Positions 54,066 to 63,789 of a stretch of DNA of 64,000 bases are shown one piece after another. Source of the DNA: Ariolimax columbianus. Its lineage: Eukaryota > Mollusca > Gastropoda > Stylommatophora > Arionidae. Location: positions 33,221,953-33,285,952 of the forward strand of contig JAVGWX010000007.1 of the NCBI GenBank assembly GCA_036924085.1, given 5' to 3'. The translations under genes and the position numbers were made by a program. The notes beneath the pieces were generated by a model. That model did no database searches. It was not told where the DNA came from and saw only the letters and a list, made by a program, of their open reading frames with translations. The stretch's first letter is position 1, and the number at the start of each line of letters is the position of its first letter.

Positions 54066-55205
54066 AAATATGAGGGAGAAGTTCAGACGAAAGCCTGATC
54101 ACCCAATATATGACAGAATAAATCGCATGGGAAGAGGGAGATTAAAGAGAAACTACTTCATATCAAAACCAAAAGAACTTGCAAGAGCAGACCAAATCAT
54201 AAGCCAAGCAGTGGTTAAATATCTAAAACAAACATCCAAAATACCACCATGGAAAAAAGCCAAGTCCCCTGAGATGGTAGAAACCATAGAGGTAATAGGG
54301 AAAAATGGAACGCAGACAGATTCAGAAAGGAGATTTATCACAGAAGAATATCTTAGGAGAGTATACCCACCAGAAACATGGATACACGTATATACTGATG
54401 GCTCATCTAACAAAGCCACATCCAATGGAGGTGGAGGGGTCTATTACAGACTAAGGAATGGATAAGAAAAAACTCGAGAATTAACTACGGGAACATATTC
54501 CAATAATTTCCGCGCAGAAGCAGAGGCACTGAAGGCCGCAACTGGGCTTGTAATTCAAGATAAAGATATCCACCAAGAAAACATAGTATTCCTGACTGAT
54601 GCCGCGTCAGTAATAGCAGCACTAAAACAACACAAAGATGAAGATCTTGAGCAGTGTATGTTCTCCCTGACACAGCTCTCAGCAGAACACCCAAGGTTGG
54701 TCATACAGTGGATCCCACCCCACTGCAATATTGAAGGCAATGAGGCTGCAGACAAACTAGCAAAGAGTGGAGGAGCATCTCCACAAACAGACCTGCGTAT
54801 CTATCACATATGAGACCAAGACCATAATTAAAGCCAACTTCAGGGTAACATGGGCTGATCAACACCTTGACTTCCGAAAAGAAGACAGCTGCTCTATTAA
54901 CTTAACTAGAGAAGAGCAAGTCATCATCTTCAGACTGAGAACTGGGCATAACAGACTCAAGAGTCATCTTTATCATAAAATTAGGATTGGGACTGATGAC
55001 CTGTGCCCATGTGGGTGGCATATCATGACCGTGGAACACATCCTGCAAAGCTGCACGCTCACACAGGAAAAGATAGCAATGCTAGCCTCGTAAGACAGAT
55101 ATGAGACAGAAGCTGTATGGAGACGAAACAGCCTTACAAACAACGATGTCCTTTCGTTAGAGAAACCAGAACCTTGATCTGAGGATGAACGAAGAAGAAG
55201 AAAAA
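54066..55205 (+). mobile_element. LINE-G: RNase H and C-terminal region
   Basis: Plus strand: INRMGRGRLKRNYFISKPKE, then IHVYTDGSSNKATSNGGGGV, a TAA stop, YSNNFRAEAEALKAATGL, FLTDAASVIAALKQH and QWIPPHCNIEGNEAADKLAK. All four RNase H acidic positions are present, although the frame is broken. It continues in another frame with FRLRTGHNRLKSHLYHKI, LCPCGWHIMTVEHILQSC and a Cys/His cluster. The 3' end is GATCTGAGGATGAACGAAGA with (GAA)n. Similar to but distinct from LINE-F. Confidence 0.9.
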
Positions 55206-55424
55206 GAAGAAATATATGTAAAACAAAACCATACATAGTTTCGGTTCAGTTACTGCACACGGATTAAAGCCAAACATACATTAAGACCACAAGGTCTTTC
55301 AACGGGACAAAGAACAAGGGAAAGCACTCTGTGAACGGACAAATTAATGAATTGCATTCAGGATGTCGCCCGAGTCTTACCGGGGTCCGAAATGGGAGCA
55401 AAGAATTGTAACACACAGACAGAC

Positions 55425-55690
55425 GAGATCAAGATGCTAAGCAGTGCATGGGCTGCAGCGATCCGCGACCCAAAGCTGACTGCTAGCGTCAAGGCCAGCG
55501 AACTAGAGCTGTCAAGACACTTCTACACCTTCACGTGGTGACCCTGGATAACCGAATGCAGCAGAGCAGACTGGGTAGGGAGAAGGGATGAAAGAGGGAA
55601 GTCTCACCCGCTACTCAAAAACTCTGTTAAAGACGAACGTGTCAGGACTTGGTAGCCGGAGTTTGATAACGAACAAAGAAGAAGAATAAA
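55425..55690 (+). repeat. SINE-B copy, internally deleted
   Basis: GAGATCAAGATGCTAAGCAG to GTTTGATAACGAACAAAGAA. The core (CGGATGTGTTGGACCGAAAG) is missing, leaving ACTCAAAAACTCTGTTAAAG directly before the 3' end. Confidence 0.85.
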
Positions 55691-55914
55691 CCAGATAGAC
55701 ACATTGTAAGAGATGAGCAAGAATGGTTAGTGGCAGCGGCGTATCATGGTCTTTGATACAAGGTGTGCCAAAATGGAGAATTTAATACTCTATAAAGTGC
55801 ATAATGACTTTCACACAATGTTTTTACTTTAATGTAGTAATATTATTATAATACAATACTGGTTAACATTACAATGTTTTTTTAATCTGTCATTAATTTT
55901 TTTAAAGTTGTTTT

Positions 55915-56070
55915 TGTTGTTGAATATCAATGAGTATTATACTCTTTTGCGCGCCCTCAAAATGGCGTTAAGGAGTGAATTGCAGTAGCTTTTCTCATAT
56001 ATATATATGCTGTGTTGATGAATACAGACCGGAGTCCTCCAGGCTGTATTGCTATTCTTGGACAATAAAC
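55915..56070 (-). repeat. Repeat-A fragment, degraded
   Basis: TTGTTGTTGAATATCAATGA, CGTTAAGGAGTGAATTGCAG and GGAGTCCTCCAGGC remain. An (AT)n patch replaces the CACATCCCGAGC block. Confidence 0.7.
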
Positions 56071-56094
56071 CAATTATCGATCATTAAGCCTAGT

Positions 56095-56870
56095 GGCTAA
56101 ACTTAACTTAACGTCTTTATACTGGTTTAGAAGACTACAGAGCCTGTGTACAACCAGTTTCTTTTACCTTCACTTGGTTTAAAAACTATGTGCATACAAT
56201 TTATTTTTGATATTATTCACCCTGCCTCCACTATTTACTGTGGCAATGCATTCCAAGCACTCGCCACTCTCTGACTAAAAATAATATGTCCTGGTATCTA
56301 ATCTGGATTTTTCTTTAATTCATTTGTGGTTGTTCCCTTATGTTCTTGCATGCGGTTGTATTTTGAAGAAAAAAAGAATTGGTTATAGTCGAATTTATCC
56401 TTGGCCTTGATTATCTTATACATTTGAATGAAATCATCTTCAATGCTTCTCTGTTCTAGACACTGTAGGCCGGAATGAAATCATCTTCAATGCTTCTCTG
56501 TTCTAGACACTGTAGGCCGGAATGAAATCATCTTCAATGCTTCTCTGTTTTAGACACTGTAGGCCGGTTTTTCTGAGTCTTTCCTCATAACTATAATTTC
56601 GGAATGTCACTATCAGTTTTGTCGCCCTTTTTTTTAGTATCCTTTCCAGCATGTTTATATCTCCTCCGATAAGGACTCTACCCCTGTACACAGTACTCCA
56701 ATCTAGGTTTCACTAATCATTTATACAGTTTGACTATCACTTCCATGCTCGTATGTTTAATATTTCTTTGTATAATACCTAACATTGCATTTGTCTTTTT
56801 CACTGCTACTTGGACTTGTTCACTCACCTTACCTGTGTGCTCTATTCTAACTCTTAGGTCCCTTTGTTTT
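56095..56870 (-). mobile_element. LINE-J, 3' third, with 47-bp triplication
   Basis: Minus strand: RDLRVRIEHTGKVSEQVQVA, KTNAMLGIIQRNIKHTS, LVKPRLEYCVQG, then ERILKKRATKLIVTFRNYSY and EERLRKTGLQCLKQRSIEDD. This is the EKDLGV ... LEYCVQ ... QRRATK-I ... YEERL--L-L--L--RR--GD order of CR1-like LINEs. The 47-bp unit GAATGAAATCATCTTCAATG plus its continuation is present three times at 56426-56566. The 3' end GACGTTAAGTTAAGTTTAGC is shared with 18.06 kb. Confidence 0.88.
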
Positions 56871-56989
56871 CATATCATTCTAATATTGAAGCAAGAAAAC
56901 GCAAATGTGACTAGTTGTCTACAGACTCTGATGAGGCTTCTAAACCAGTATAAAAAGGTTTAGTTTTAGTTTTTTAAATAAACACACCA

Positions 56990-57210
56990 GGCAACTTACA
57001 GACAGCAAAGCAGATACTTCAAAACAACTTCAAAGAGGAATGGCTGAACCGATGGACGAAATGTTCTACTCGGTGTGACATGAATAATGAAATGACATAT
57101 CCAAACCAAAATGACCTAATCAACAAACTTCACCGCAGGAAGCAGAGCATAATCTTCCAACTTAGGATAGAATAAATCGGATTTAACAAATACAAAAACA
57201 AGTTAGGCTC
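56990..57210 (+). mobile_element. RNase H-type LINE fragment (region after RNase H)
   Basis: Plus strand: TAKQILQNNFKEEWLNRWTK and LINKLHRRKQSIIFQLRIE, resembling the K-II---F---W ... R--Q--IF-LRT-H segment. It lies inside the LINE-J copy. Confidence 0.65.
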
Positions 57211-57214
57211 GACA

Positions 57215-57455
57215 CATCGGGACGACGTGAGCTAGTGGCTAAGTGACACGGTTCACAAACAGAAGGTGCTGGGTTTGATCCCCATCACAGCATCGACCGT
57301 TACCCCGGGGAAGCAAACCCTTAGAAAATTCAGGAGGAAGCAGACCCTTACATAAACTGCATGCTGAAGTCGGATGCATTGGGCCTACAGGCGCAACATA
57401 AAAACCACAGTGCAACGCACACCACATTGGGAATTAGAGAAATAAGGCGAACACC
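57215..57455 (+). repeat. SINE-E copy (tRNA-derived), best B-box
   Basis: A-box-like TAGTGGCTAAGTG (57233-57245) and B-box GGGTTTGATCCCC (57271-57283). The body has GGGGAAGCAAACCCTTAGAA, GCATGCTGAAGTCGGATGCA, TTGGGCCTACAGGCGCAACA and CACAGTGCAACGCACACC. It is also inserted within LINE-J. Confidence 0.85.
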
Positions 57456-57459
57456 CACA

Positions 57460-57590
57460 CACACAAAATGCTAATATTGTACTCCCCCATTCTGTAATTC
57501 AGTTCCATATTTAATCTACCCATGTAGATGATTGTTCATTTATCTACATTAAAACACATTACATTTTACATTGGACCAAAAAAAACAAAG
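57460..57590 (-). mobile_element. LINE-J, upstream part of the 56.1 kb copy
   Basis: Minus strand: MCFNVDK, stop, TIIYMGRLNMELNYRMGEYN. This matches the FNVDKC-V-H-G--N---Y-M segment that precedes EKDLGV in CR1-like RTs. Insertions (56990-57455) separate it from the rest. Confidence 0.65.
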
Positions 57591-57594
57591 CCCT

Positions 57595-57790
57595 GCGGTA
57601 CTTCACTTTTTACTTCGCCATTGGTAAGAAAACAAAAGGTAGACCCAGAACTATTTGGAGACGCATGATGGAGGATGAAATGTGCTGCGCATCTCTGACA
57701 TTTGGGGCACTGCCCGACAGGTTGCACAAGACAGACACGTTCTCGTGAAAGCCTCACGTATCACGTGGCATAACGAGAACTCGATAATAG
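57595..57790 (+). mobile_element. LINE RT C-terminal tip
   Basis: Plus strand: GKKTKGRPRTIWRRMMEDEM, then in another frame AQDRHVLVKASRITWHNENS. This parallels GKRKRGRPK-TWRR---E ... AQDR--WR--V-AL at the end of many APE-type LINE ORFs. Confidence 0.7.
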
Positions 57791-57879
57791 TAAATGCAGT
57801 TAAAACGTCCGTACACGTTTGTAAAACATTTGAACCTTACTTGTATTTATCCTATTATTGAAATGTTAGTATTCAGAAG

Positions 57880-58200
57880 ACTTTGACGAGTTTCTTGGAA
57901 AGACAGGAAATCAAATAGAAAGGTTTTGGAACAACTCAAGGTAGGGAACATACTTCTGAAGGAAATAAAAAGCAGAAAAATCAAATGATGTTGGTCGTGT
58001 CAAGCGACATGACAGTCTGCTGAAGGTTATACTGGATGGAAGAGAACCAGCAGGCAGCAGAGGTGCGGGTAGACAGACAACATCAAGATGCGATCAGAAC
58101 ACAATTTAACTGAGTGTACCAACCTGGTACGGGGCAGAGACCGCTGGAGATCAATTACAGTCAACCTCCGATGCAGAGACGGCACTTAATGATGATGATT
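57880..58200 (+). mobile_element. LINE 3' end with (GAT)n tail
   Basis: Frames give LLKVILDGREPAGSRGAGRQ, then CTNLVRGRDRWRSITVNLRC, the usual LVRDRDRWR--T--L end. An ATGATGATGATT tail follows at 58189-58200. The homeobox exon begins less than 100 bp downstream. Confidence 0.7.
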
Positions 58201-58294
58201 GATTTACGTTTTGATGTAATCGGTGATGCTTTAAGTATCGCATTGAAAGTCATACACAACTATTTAGCACGTGCTTTTTCTCTTATATTTCTAG

Positions 58295-58455
58295 AGTATC
58301 GCCCTTTCTCGCCTCCGCCACCCAGGGAACGGTTAAGCTACACTCGCCACCAGCTGGGGATGTTGAATGGAATATACCAGGAAGTCAAGTACCCAAACAG
58401 CACACAGAAACACCTCATCGCAAAACGTGTTGGGATCAAGAGGGAACAAGTGAAG
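58295..58455 (+). CDS. Homeobox gene, exon with homeodomain residues 1-46
   Basis: Encodes the N-terminal arm and helices 1-2 of a homeodomain transcription factor, which would bind DNA in the nucleus. Counting back from W48 in the next exon, it carries R3 and R5 in the arm (PPRERLSY), L16, Y20 in place of the usual F20, Y25-P26 and Q44-V45-K46. The exon is preceded by a clean acceptor, TGCTTTTTCTCTTATATTTCTAG ending at 58294 (or AG at 58295-58296). It ends GTGAAG/GTATCT at 58455 in phase 0. A proline run (SPPPP) leads into the domain. Upstream coding exons are not seen: the sequence before the acceptor is a LINE 3' end. The intron at homeodomain position 46/47, the YP at 25-26 and Q50 resemble paired-like (PRD-class) genes, but I cannot place the family. 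Confidence 0.88.
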
Positions 58456-58504
58456 GTATCTCTCATTTTTTTAAAAATATGTTGCACACCGATTCTTGTG
58501 TTCA

Positions 58505-58627
58505 GGAATCTTGGTTGGTTCATCATTGGCCCTGCGACTTGTGGGTTCCTGTCCTTTGGTCTAATGCCATATAGTGGTATTTGCAAGTGCTTGTGAGCTG
58601 TTTGTTTAGTTTCGTACTAAGTGTTTC
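58505..58627 (-). mobile_element. LINE-H 3' end, right-hand part of an interrupted copy
   Basis: Matches the LINE-H end at 50.4-50.5 kb: ATGCCATATAGTGGTATTTG and GTGAGCTG-TTGTTTAGTT. The rest of the same copy is at 59183-59700, displaced by the nested LINE-G. Confidence 0.75.
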
Positions 58628-59182
58628 AAAGATGAAGATCTTGAGCAATGTTTGTTCTCCCTGACACATCTCTCAGCAGAGCACCCAAGATTGGTCATAC
58701 AGTGGATCCCATCCCACTGCAATATTGAAGGCAATGAAGCTGCAGACAAACTAGCAAAATGTGGAGAAGCATCCTCATAAACAAACTAGAGCGTCATATT
58801 TAATGAGGCCAAGTTCAGGGGAAAATGGGCTGATCAACACCCCGACTTCCGAAAAGAAGACAGCTACTTTAACTTAACTAGAGAAGAGCAAGTCATCATC
58901 TTCAGACTGAGACTGGGCATAACAAACTCAATGGTCATCTTTACAACAAAATGAGGATTGGGACAGATGACAGGTGTCCACGTGAGGAGCATATCATGAC
59001 CGTGGAACACATCCAGCCAGCAAAGCTGCACGCTCACGCAGGAAAAGAGAATAATACTGGCCTCGTCAGAGACAGATATGAGACAAAAGCTGTATGGAAA
59101 TAAAACAACCTTACAAACAACGGTGTCCTCTGTAAGAGAAACAAGAGCCTTGATCTGAGGATAAAAGAAGAAGAAGAAGTAG
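58628..59182 (+). mobile_element. LINE-G, 5'-truncated insertion into LINE-H
   Basis: Plus strand: KDEDLEQCLFSLTHLSAEHP, LVIQWIPSHCNIEGNEAADK, then EEQVIIFRLR with frameshifts. It ends GATCTGAGGATAAAAGAAGA with a (GAA)n tail. The flanks TAAGTGTTTC (58618-58627) and TAAGTGTGTC (59183-59192) form a 10-bp target-site duplication with one mismatch. Confidence 0.85.
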
Positions 59183-59700
59183 TAAGTGTGTCATTTATCT
59201 GGCGTCAGAGGAAGAAGCTCTTTCCTAACACCAGTAAGTACTGAACACTCAAAAAGATGGTGTTCAACAGTTTTATAGGGATGTGTGCACAGCTAGCACT
59301 CTGAAGTATGTTCTGGTTGGATTCTGTTCAAGTGATTGAAGTTCTATGTGTTGAGTGCGAAGTCAGAAAAATGGTGCTTTGTTCTATCCTTTTCAGGAGG
59401 TTGATGTTGTCTTTGGGATTCGGGATGGTCATATATTTGTAAATTTCTCTCCGAATATTCGCCATCGCCCATCTATTCAGCCAAGTCTCTTTGTTCGCAG
59501 TCTTCAGTAGTTGTTCGACTGTCTGCAAGGTTGTTGGCGTGTATTGTTCTTGACTTGAGCCCTTTCTATACAGTGTGTCTGCCCTGTCATTTTCAGGTGT
59601 GTTAAGATGACGAGGGATCCATTGTATAACTATGCAACCAAGATGGCGCAGTAAACTGCAGATGGTCTCCATTGCACTGCTGTTTTATTTCATTATGAAT
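59183..59700 (-). mobile_element. LINE-H, RNase H and C-terminal part
   Basis: Minus strand: METICSLLRHLGCIVIQWIP, RHLNTPENDRADTLYRKGSS (RNase H end, with ENDRAD for GNE-AD) and LLKRIEQSTIFLTSHSTHRT, then a stop. After it come LNRIQPEHTSEC, CTHPYKTVEHHLFECSVL and GVRKELLPLTP. Confidence 0.85.
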
Positions 59701-60180
59701 GCCGCCAGACCACGGATTTGAATGCAATTTAAACTAGTCGACTTGTGTTCACGGAACCGTGTTGTTGTTTTACGTTTGGATTAGTTACTTCGTTCGTTTT
59801 GTGTCTGTTTTCCTCCGTCCTATTATCTTGGTCTGGACGTCGTCTACATGAATAGCACTACGCTTAAATATGTGCCTAGTTCAAACGGCTGAACTTCACG
59901 AAATTGACACCCTTCGATCTAACTGAAAATTGTCGATTTTGTTGTGGGAAATATAGACACGATTAAAATGGACTAGAATACAGCCCGGAAGAGATGCCCA
60001 AGTCACTCACACGCTGTGTTATGCCCATACGACCTTGTGCGGTTATGGGAAAGGCACAACACACAACATTAGTTAAATGTCACCCCACCCCTTCCGCTGC
60101 CTTGCGGGATACATGTTTTACAGGAAAGGCTTTGGGAGTAAACCCTGAAGAAAAATGTGCATCTTGTGCTAACTCTATTT
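59701..60180. other. No recognisable feature
   Basis: Intronic, unique-looking. No motif. Confidence 0.35.
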
Positions 60181-60245
60181 ATCTCTATCTCGATAAATAT
60201 CTTGCCACTGGCCAAGGTTAGCTTAGGACCAGAAAGTGAGGTTGA
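60181..60245 (+). repeat. SINE-D 3' part
   Basis: TATCTTGCCACTGGCCAAGG, then TTAGCTTAGGACCAGAAAGT and GAGGTTGAC match the end of SINE-D at 32.9 kb. Confidence 0.6.
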
Positions 60246-60454
60246 CAAAAGGCTCAGTTTATTTCTCACTTTAATCCAAATCACAGCGCAAGTCACCCAT
60301 TTCAGCCGACACAGCAAGAGAAAAAAATTGTCCACACGGCTGAAAAAGAGAGTGGTCTGTATAATGGACTGAACATTACACATTTAACGAGCTGTACCTA
60401 CGTCGTTGGTGCATCCCACCTTTGATGGACTGTGTCTAGATCATCGGGACATTA

Positions 60455-60715
60455 CATGACAAGTTCGAACCATTAACAATCGGTGGGAATGAGATACCAG
60501 AGCTCAGATATACAGATGACACAGTTGTTCTCTCAAAGAACGCTGTGAGACTGGAACGGGTGATCCTGTCGGTAAAACAACACATCAAAGACCAAAATCT
60601 GTACCCGAATATAAGTAAAACCAAGATAATGAGCACAAACACGGCAAAGACCAAACCTAAAGTTATTATAGATCAACAGGAAATTAACAAAGTCACAAGT
60701 TTTGAGTACCTCGGC
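60455..60715 (+). mobile_element. LINE-M, RT catalytic region (left of nested LINE-F)
   Basis: Plus strand: NEIPELRYTDDTVVLSKNAV, VKQHIKDQNLYPNISKTKIM and KVTSFEYLG. The catalytic box reads YTDD. The gene is cut at EYLGI by LINE-F and continues at 61035. Confidence 0.85.
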
Positions 60716-61034
60716 ATATAACCAAATGAGAAACAGAACATAATGGCTACACCAAAAACGATGCCTATTACCAGTTGAACAGAAGAGAGCAGGTCGTGGT
60801 GTTCAGACTTCGCACTGGCCACAATAGACTGAGGTACCACCTATTCAATAAACTGAAGATAGGTGGCACCGACGAATGTACGTGCGGTACTGGGAAAATG
60901 ACCGCTGAACATTTGCTGCAAAACTGCCCGACATACGAGGATCAGAGAAAGCAGATGTGGCAACACTAGACAAGCTCTATGGCAATGTCGACAGCCTCAG
61001 GATGACCGCTGCGTACGATGAAGAAGAAGAAGAA
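60716..61034 (+). mobile_element. LINE-F, 5'-truncated insertion into LINE-M
   Basis: Starts ATATAACCAAATGAGAAAC (the MTKWETEH region). It then reads NRREQVVVFRLRTGHNRLRY, DECTCGTGKMTAEHLLQNCP and LDKLYGNVDSLRMTAA, ending CGTACGATGAAGAAGAAGAA. The target-site duplication is GAGTACCTCGGC (60704-60715) / GAGTACTTCGGC (61035-61046). Confidence 0.92.
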
Positions 61035-61529
61035 GAGTACTTCGGCTCAATTATAAGCAACAATGGAGATTGCCTGAAGGAAGTCAGTCGGAGAATGACT
61101 ATGACAATGCAGAGGTTGAATAACATGAAAAACTTATGACATAACTCTAATGAAATGACGAACATAACAATCCCGCCAACTTGCATCTTCCAGGTGTCAA
61201 CGTACGGATGTGAAACGTGGACCGCCGCACAAACAATTAAGAAAAGGATTGAATCTTTTGAACTAAAATGCCGCAGAAGGGTGCTCAAAATACCATTGAT
61301 AGCGAAAAGGAAAAATGCAGATATCATACAAGAACTGGATATTGAGGAAAATTTATTAGTAAACAATATCTTGTCCAGAAAGCTAAAATATTTTGGCGTT
61401 ATCAAAAGCCATAATGGCACGGAGAGAACGGTACAGGAGGGTATGGTGCCTGGAAAGTGGAGCAGAAGCAGACCGAGGTGAAGATGGGCATAAGACATCA
61501 CGGAGGTCCTGAAGGTGACAGAGGCGGGA
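61035..61529 (+). mobile_element. LINE-M, C-terminal part (right of nested LINE-F)
   Basis: Resumes EYFGSIISNNGDCLKEVSRR, then CIFQVSTYGCETWTAAQTIK, KRIESFELKCRRRVLKIPLI and ADIIQELDIEENLLVNNILS. A TGA stop follows at SRPR. It is collinear with the copy at 12.7-13.1 kb. Confidence 0.88.
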
Positions 61530-61785
61530 GTTCTGGCTAGAGATCGAGAGTCTTACAGATCGGCTGTTGTGAGGACGGCGTTCTGGCTAGAGATCGAGGG
61601 TCTTACAGATCGGCTGTTGTGAGAGCAACGTTCTGGCTAGAGATCGAGAGTCTAACAGATCGGCTGTTGTGAGGACGACGTTCTGGCTAGAGATCGAGGG
61701 TCTTACAGATCAACTGTTGTAAAAGCGACGTTCTGGCTAGATATTCGAGGGTCTTTCAGATCAACTGTTGTAAAAATGACGTGCT
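61530..61785. repeat. 50-bp tandem repeat, 5 copies, at the LINE-M 3' end
   Basis: Unit GTTCTGGCTAGAGATCGAGA plus GTCTTACAGATCGGCTGTTG and TGAGAGCGAC. It is an amplification of the last coding bases of LINE-M (single copy at 13.11-13.15 kb). Confidence 0.93.
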
Positions 61786-61809
61786 ACATGACGATGACAT
61801 ACTTGTATC

Positions 61810-62095
61810 CCTCCTGAAACATGACGGATGTAGCAGTAACTGGGTCATACGAAAATGTCAACTATTATATTAAAACTTCATTCATTCGTTCATCACCCCC
61901 TTAAACATGACGGATGTAGCAGTAACTGGGTCATACGAAAATGTCAACTATTATATTAAAACTTCATTCATTCGTTCATCACCCCCTTAAACATGACGGA
62001 TGTATCAGTAGCTTAGTTACATGAAGATAAAATTATTGTAATAAAGAGTTATACATACGTGCATCACCTTCTTAAACATGACAGATGTATCAACC
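61810..62095. repeat. ~86-bp tandem repeat, 3-4 copies, ending at the homeobox exon acceptor
   Basis: AAACATGACGGATGTAGCAG recurs at 61818, 61905, 61990 and (as AACATGACAGATGTATCA) 62075. The last, partial copy runs to within about 30 bp of the splice acceptor at 62124. Confidence 0.9.
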
Positions 62096-62124
62096 ATTTT
62101 ACACCTAACATTTATTCCGAACAG

Positions 62125-63789
62125 ATATGGTTCCAAAATCGAAGACGGAAAGACGTTCTCACAAAAATAGGCAAAGGCACCTCAAAAGAAGACAGCAGCT
62201 TGACCAGACCAGAGAGCCTTACATCAAATTCACTAGCAAGTAGCAGGACGAATGACAGCCAAGCCAGTGACATGAAAGCTGAATCCACTAGCAGCAGTGT
62301 TGATTCTGAGCGTCAGTGTATCAGTAGCGCAGTTTCTGTCACTTCTTCTGCTCCCACAAGTAGTCCCAACATTGATGAGTTCGATTTTGATAACCAAAAC
62401 AGCAATGTTAGCACGAATATCGGTGGTTCATGCGGAGTTATCAGCAGTACATCAGCGGATGTTTCATCAACACCAGCAAATCCATCTGCGTTACATCTTT
62501 CAGCAACATTTTCATCAAATAACTTGGTTTCACAGACAATACTCAAAGGTATGATAGCCGAGTTAAATAAGTTTGACAACAAAAATCTCAAACTGAAAAA
62601 AGGCAAAAAGAAGAGAAAGAAATCCAAATACTCTAGCCAATGGGCTCCGGCAGCATCACCTGTGGCCTTGCGAAAAGGGGAGCGGTTATTTCATAACTAC
62701 GACATGGTGGCGCCGCCTAATAAAGTTACACCCACTGCTTTTCTGAACACGTCCGCTAATAAATTCAAACACGCGGTCGGTGCTTCAGCCTTTGAGAATC
62801 CACGAGAAAATCGATTACAGACCACTCACAGTGACAGTCGACTCTGGGAAGGTTTTGCTGTGAATCAGTCAGCTTCGACATTAATGGATACTCCTGACTG
62901 TATACAGCAGAGAACATCATCAAATCTTGTGCAGCAAAAATCATCATCATATCTTGTGCAGCAAAGATCGTCATCAGATTTTGTGCAATTGCCATTTAGC
63001 TCTTCCATGAACTTTGCCTCCTCGCCCCACCAACCACACAGTAGCAATTTCCATCCAGGAAGAGATAGTGTTTCTCTGCCGCATTCCTTACTGCCTACTT
63101 CTCAGTCGATATTATTCGACAATATCCCGGTGTTATCTGACCTTCTAGGAAGCTTCACGGGTCATCCATCCAGTGCAACAGCTATTGCGGCAGCTTCAGC
63201 TTATGCGGCAGCTCAGCGACAACAAGAATCCTCAATTTTACCTTCTGTTTCATCGGGTCAGGCTCATCCAGGCACAAACATACGCGGAGTTTACTTCCAT
63301 CATTCTAAGGGTAGCAGCAATGGCATTAGCATCAATGCAGAGAGTAGTAGATCTCTAGATAACAGCATATCCTTCCAACATTCAACACCTTTGTCTCTTC
63401 ATCACCAATCACAGGCTTCTGCATTAGGAATGAATCGTGTATTTCCCTTCCCTCTTGTAGCTGACCCTCCTATAATGTTATCCAGCAGCAGTCAGTCTGA
63501 CGCAATAAGACATACCACACAGTGGCACCCTTCTGCTCCGTCAATCCGTTCGCAAACGCCATTACACAATTCGTCTCTAGCCAGTCACTCAAATTCTATT
63601 ACTGCTGCTGCCAGTTTGTCTGATGATCATTATAGGCCACTAGTTATTTCCTCCATCAACAATCCATACTTTACCTCAGCCTCATCCACGTATGCCTTAG
63701 CCCCATCCAGTCTTCCATCACAACCCCAGCTCTGGACAATGCAGTCAATAACAGGATCTGAACCAGAGAGACATTTCACACAACTGTGA
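62125..63789 (+). CDS. Homeobox gene, terminal exon (homeodomain helix 3 and long C-terminus)
   Basis: Begins ATATGGTTCCAAAAT, giving I47 W48 F49 Q50 N51 R52 R53 R54 K55, so helix 3 completes the homeodomain started in the 58.3 kb exon, in phase 0. N51, W48, F49 and R53 are the invariant positions; R54 and V57 are unusual. It stays open for 554 codons to TGA at 63787. The tail is Ser/Gln-rich and mostly disordered-looking. It has a lysine-rich cluster near residues 155-168 (KKGKKKRKKSK), a possible second nuclear signal. Three 9-residue repeats (QQRTSSNLV type, 62905-62985) and an alanine-rich run near residues 350-365 (ATAIAAASAYAAAQRQQ) follow. No other DNA-binding domain is visible. Length and lack of stops suggest a functional gene. 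Confidence 0.9.
   Translation: MWFQNRRRKDVLTKIGKGTSKEDSSLTRPESLTSNSLASSRTNDSQASDMKAESTSSSVDSERQCISSAVSVTSSAPTSSPNIDEFDFDNQNSNVSTNIGGSCGVISSTSADVSSTPANPSALHLSATFSSNNLVSQTILKGMIAELNKFDNKNLKLKKGKKKRKKSKYSSQWAPAASPVALRKGERLFHNYDMVAPPNKVTPTAFLNTSANKFKHAVGASAFENPRENRLQTTHSDSRLWEGFAVNQSASTLMDTPDCIQQRTSSNLVQQKSSSYLVQQRSSSDFVQLPFSSSMNFASSPHQPHSSNFHPGRDSVSLPHSLLPTSQSILFDNIPVLSDLLGSFTGHPSSATAIAAASAYAAAQRQQESSILPSVSSGQAHPGTNIRGVYFHHSKGSSNGISINAESSRSLDNSISFQHSTPLSLHHQSQASALGMNRVFPFPLVADPPIMLSSSSQSDAIRHTTQWHPSAPSIRSQTPLHNSSLASHSNSITAAASLSDDHYRPLVISSINNPYFTSASSTYALAPSSLPSQPQLWTMQSITGSEPERHFTQL

Larger units (their letters stand above)
58456..62124 (+). other. Intron of the homeobox gene (3,669 bp)
   Basis: GT at 58456-58457 (AAG/GTATCT) and AG at 62123-62124 (TTTATTCCGAACAG/ATATGG) define a phase-0 intron. 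It holds LINE-H with a nested LINE-G, a SINE-D end, LINE-M with a nested LINE-F, a 50-bp minisatellite and an 86-bp tandem repeat that runs up to the acceptor. All are listed separately. Confidence 0.85.

Noticed and set aside
58114..58294. Upstream extension of the homeobox reading frame to the Met near 58114
   Set aside because: 58114-58200 is the 3' end and (GAT)n tail of a LINE, and a good splice acceptor lies at 58272-58294. The frame continuity is chance.
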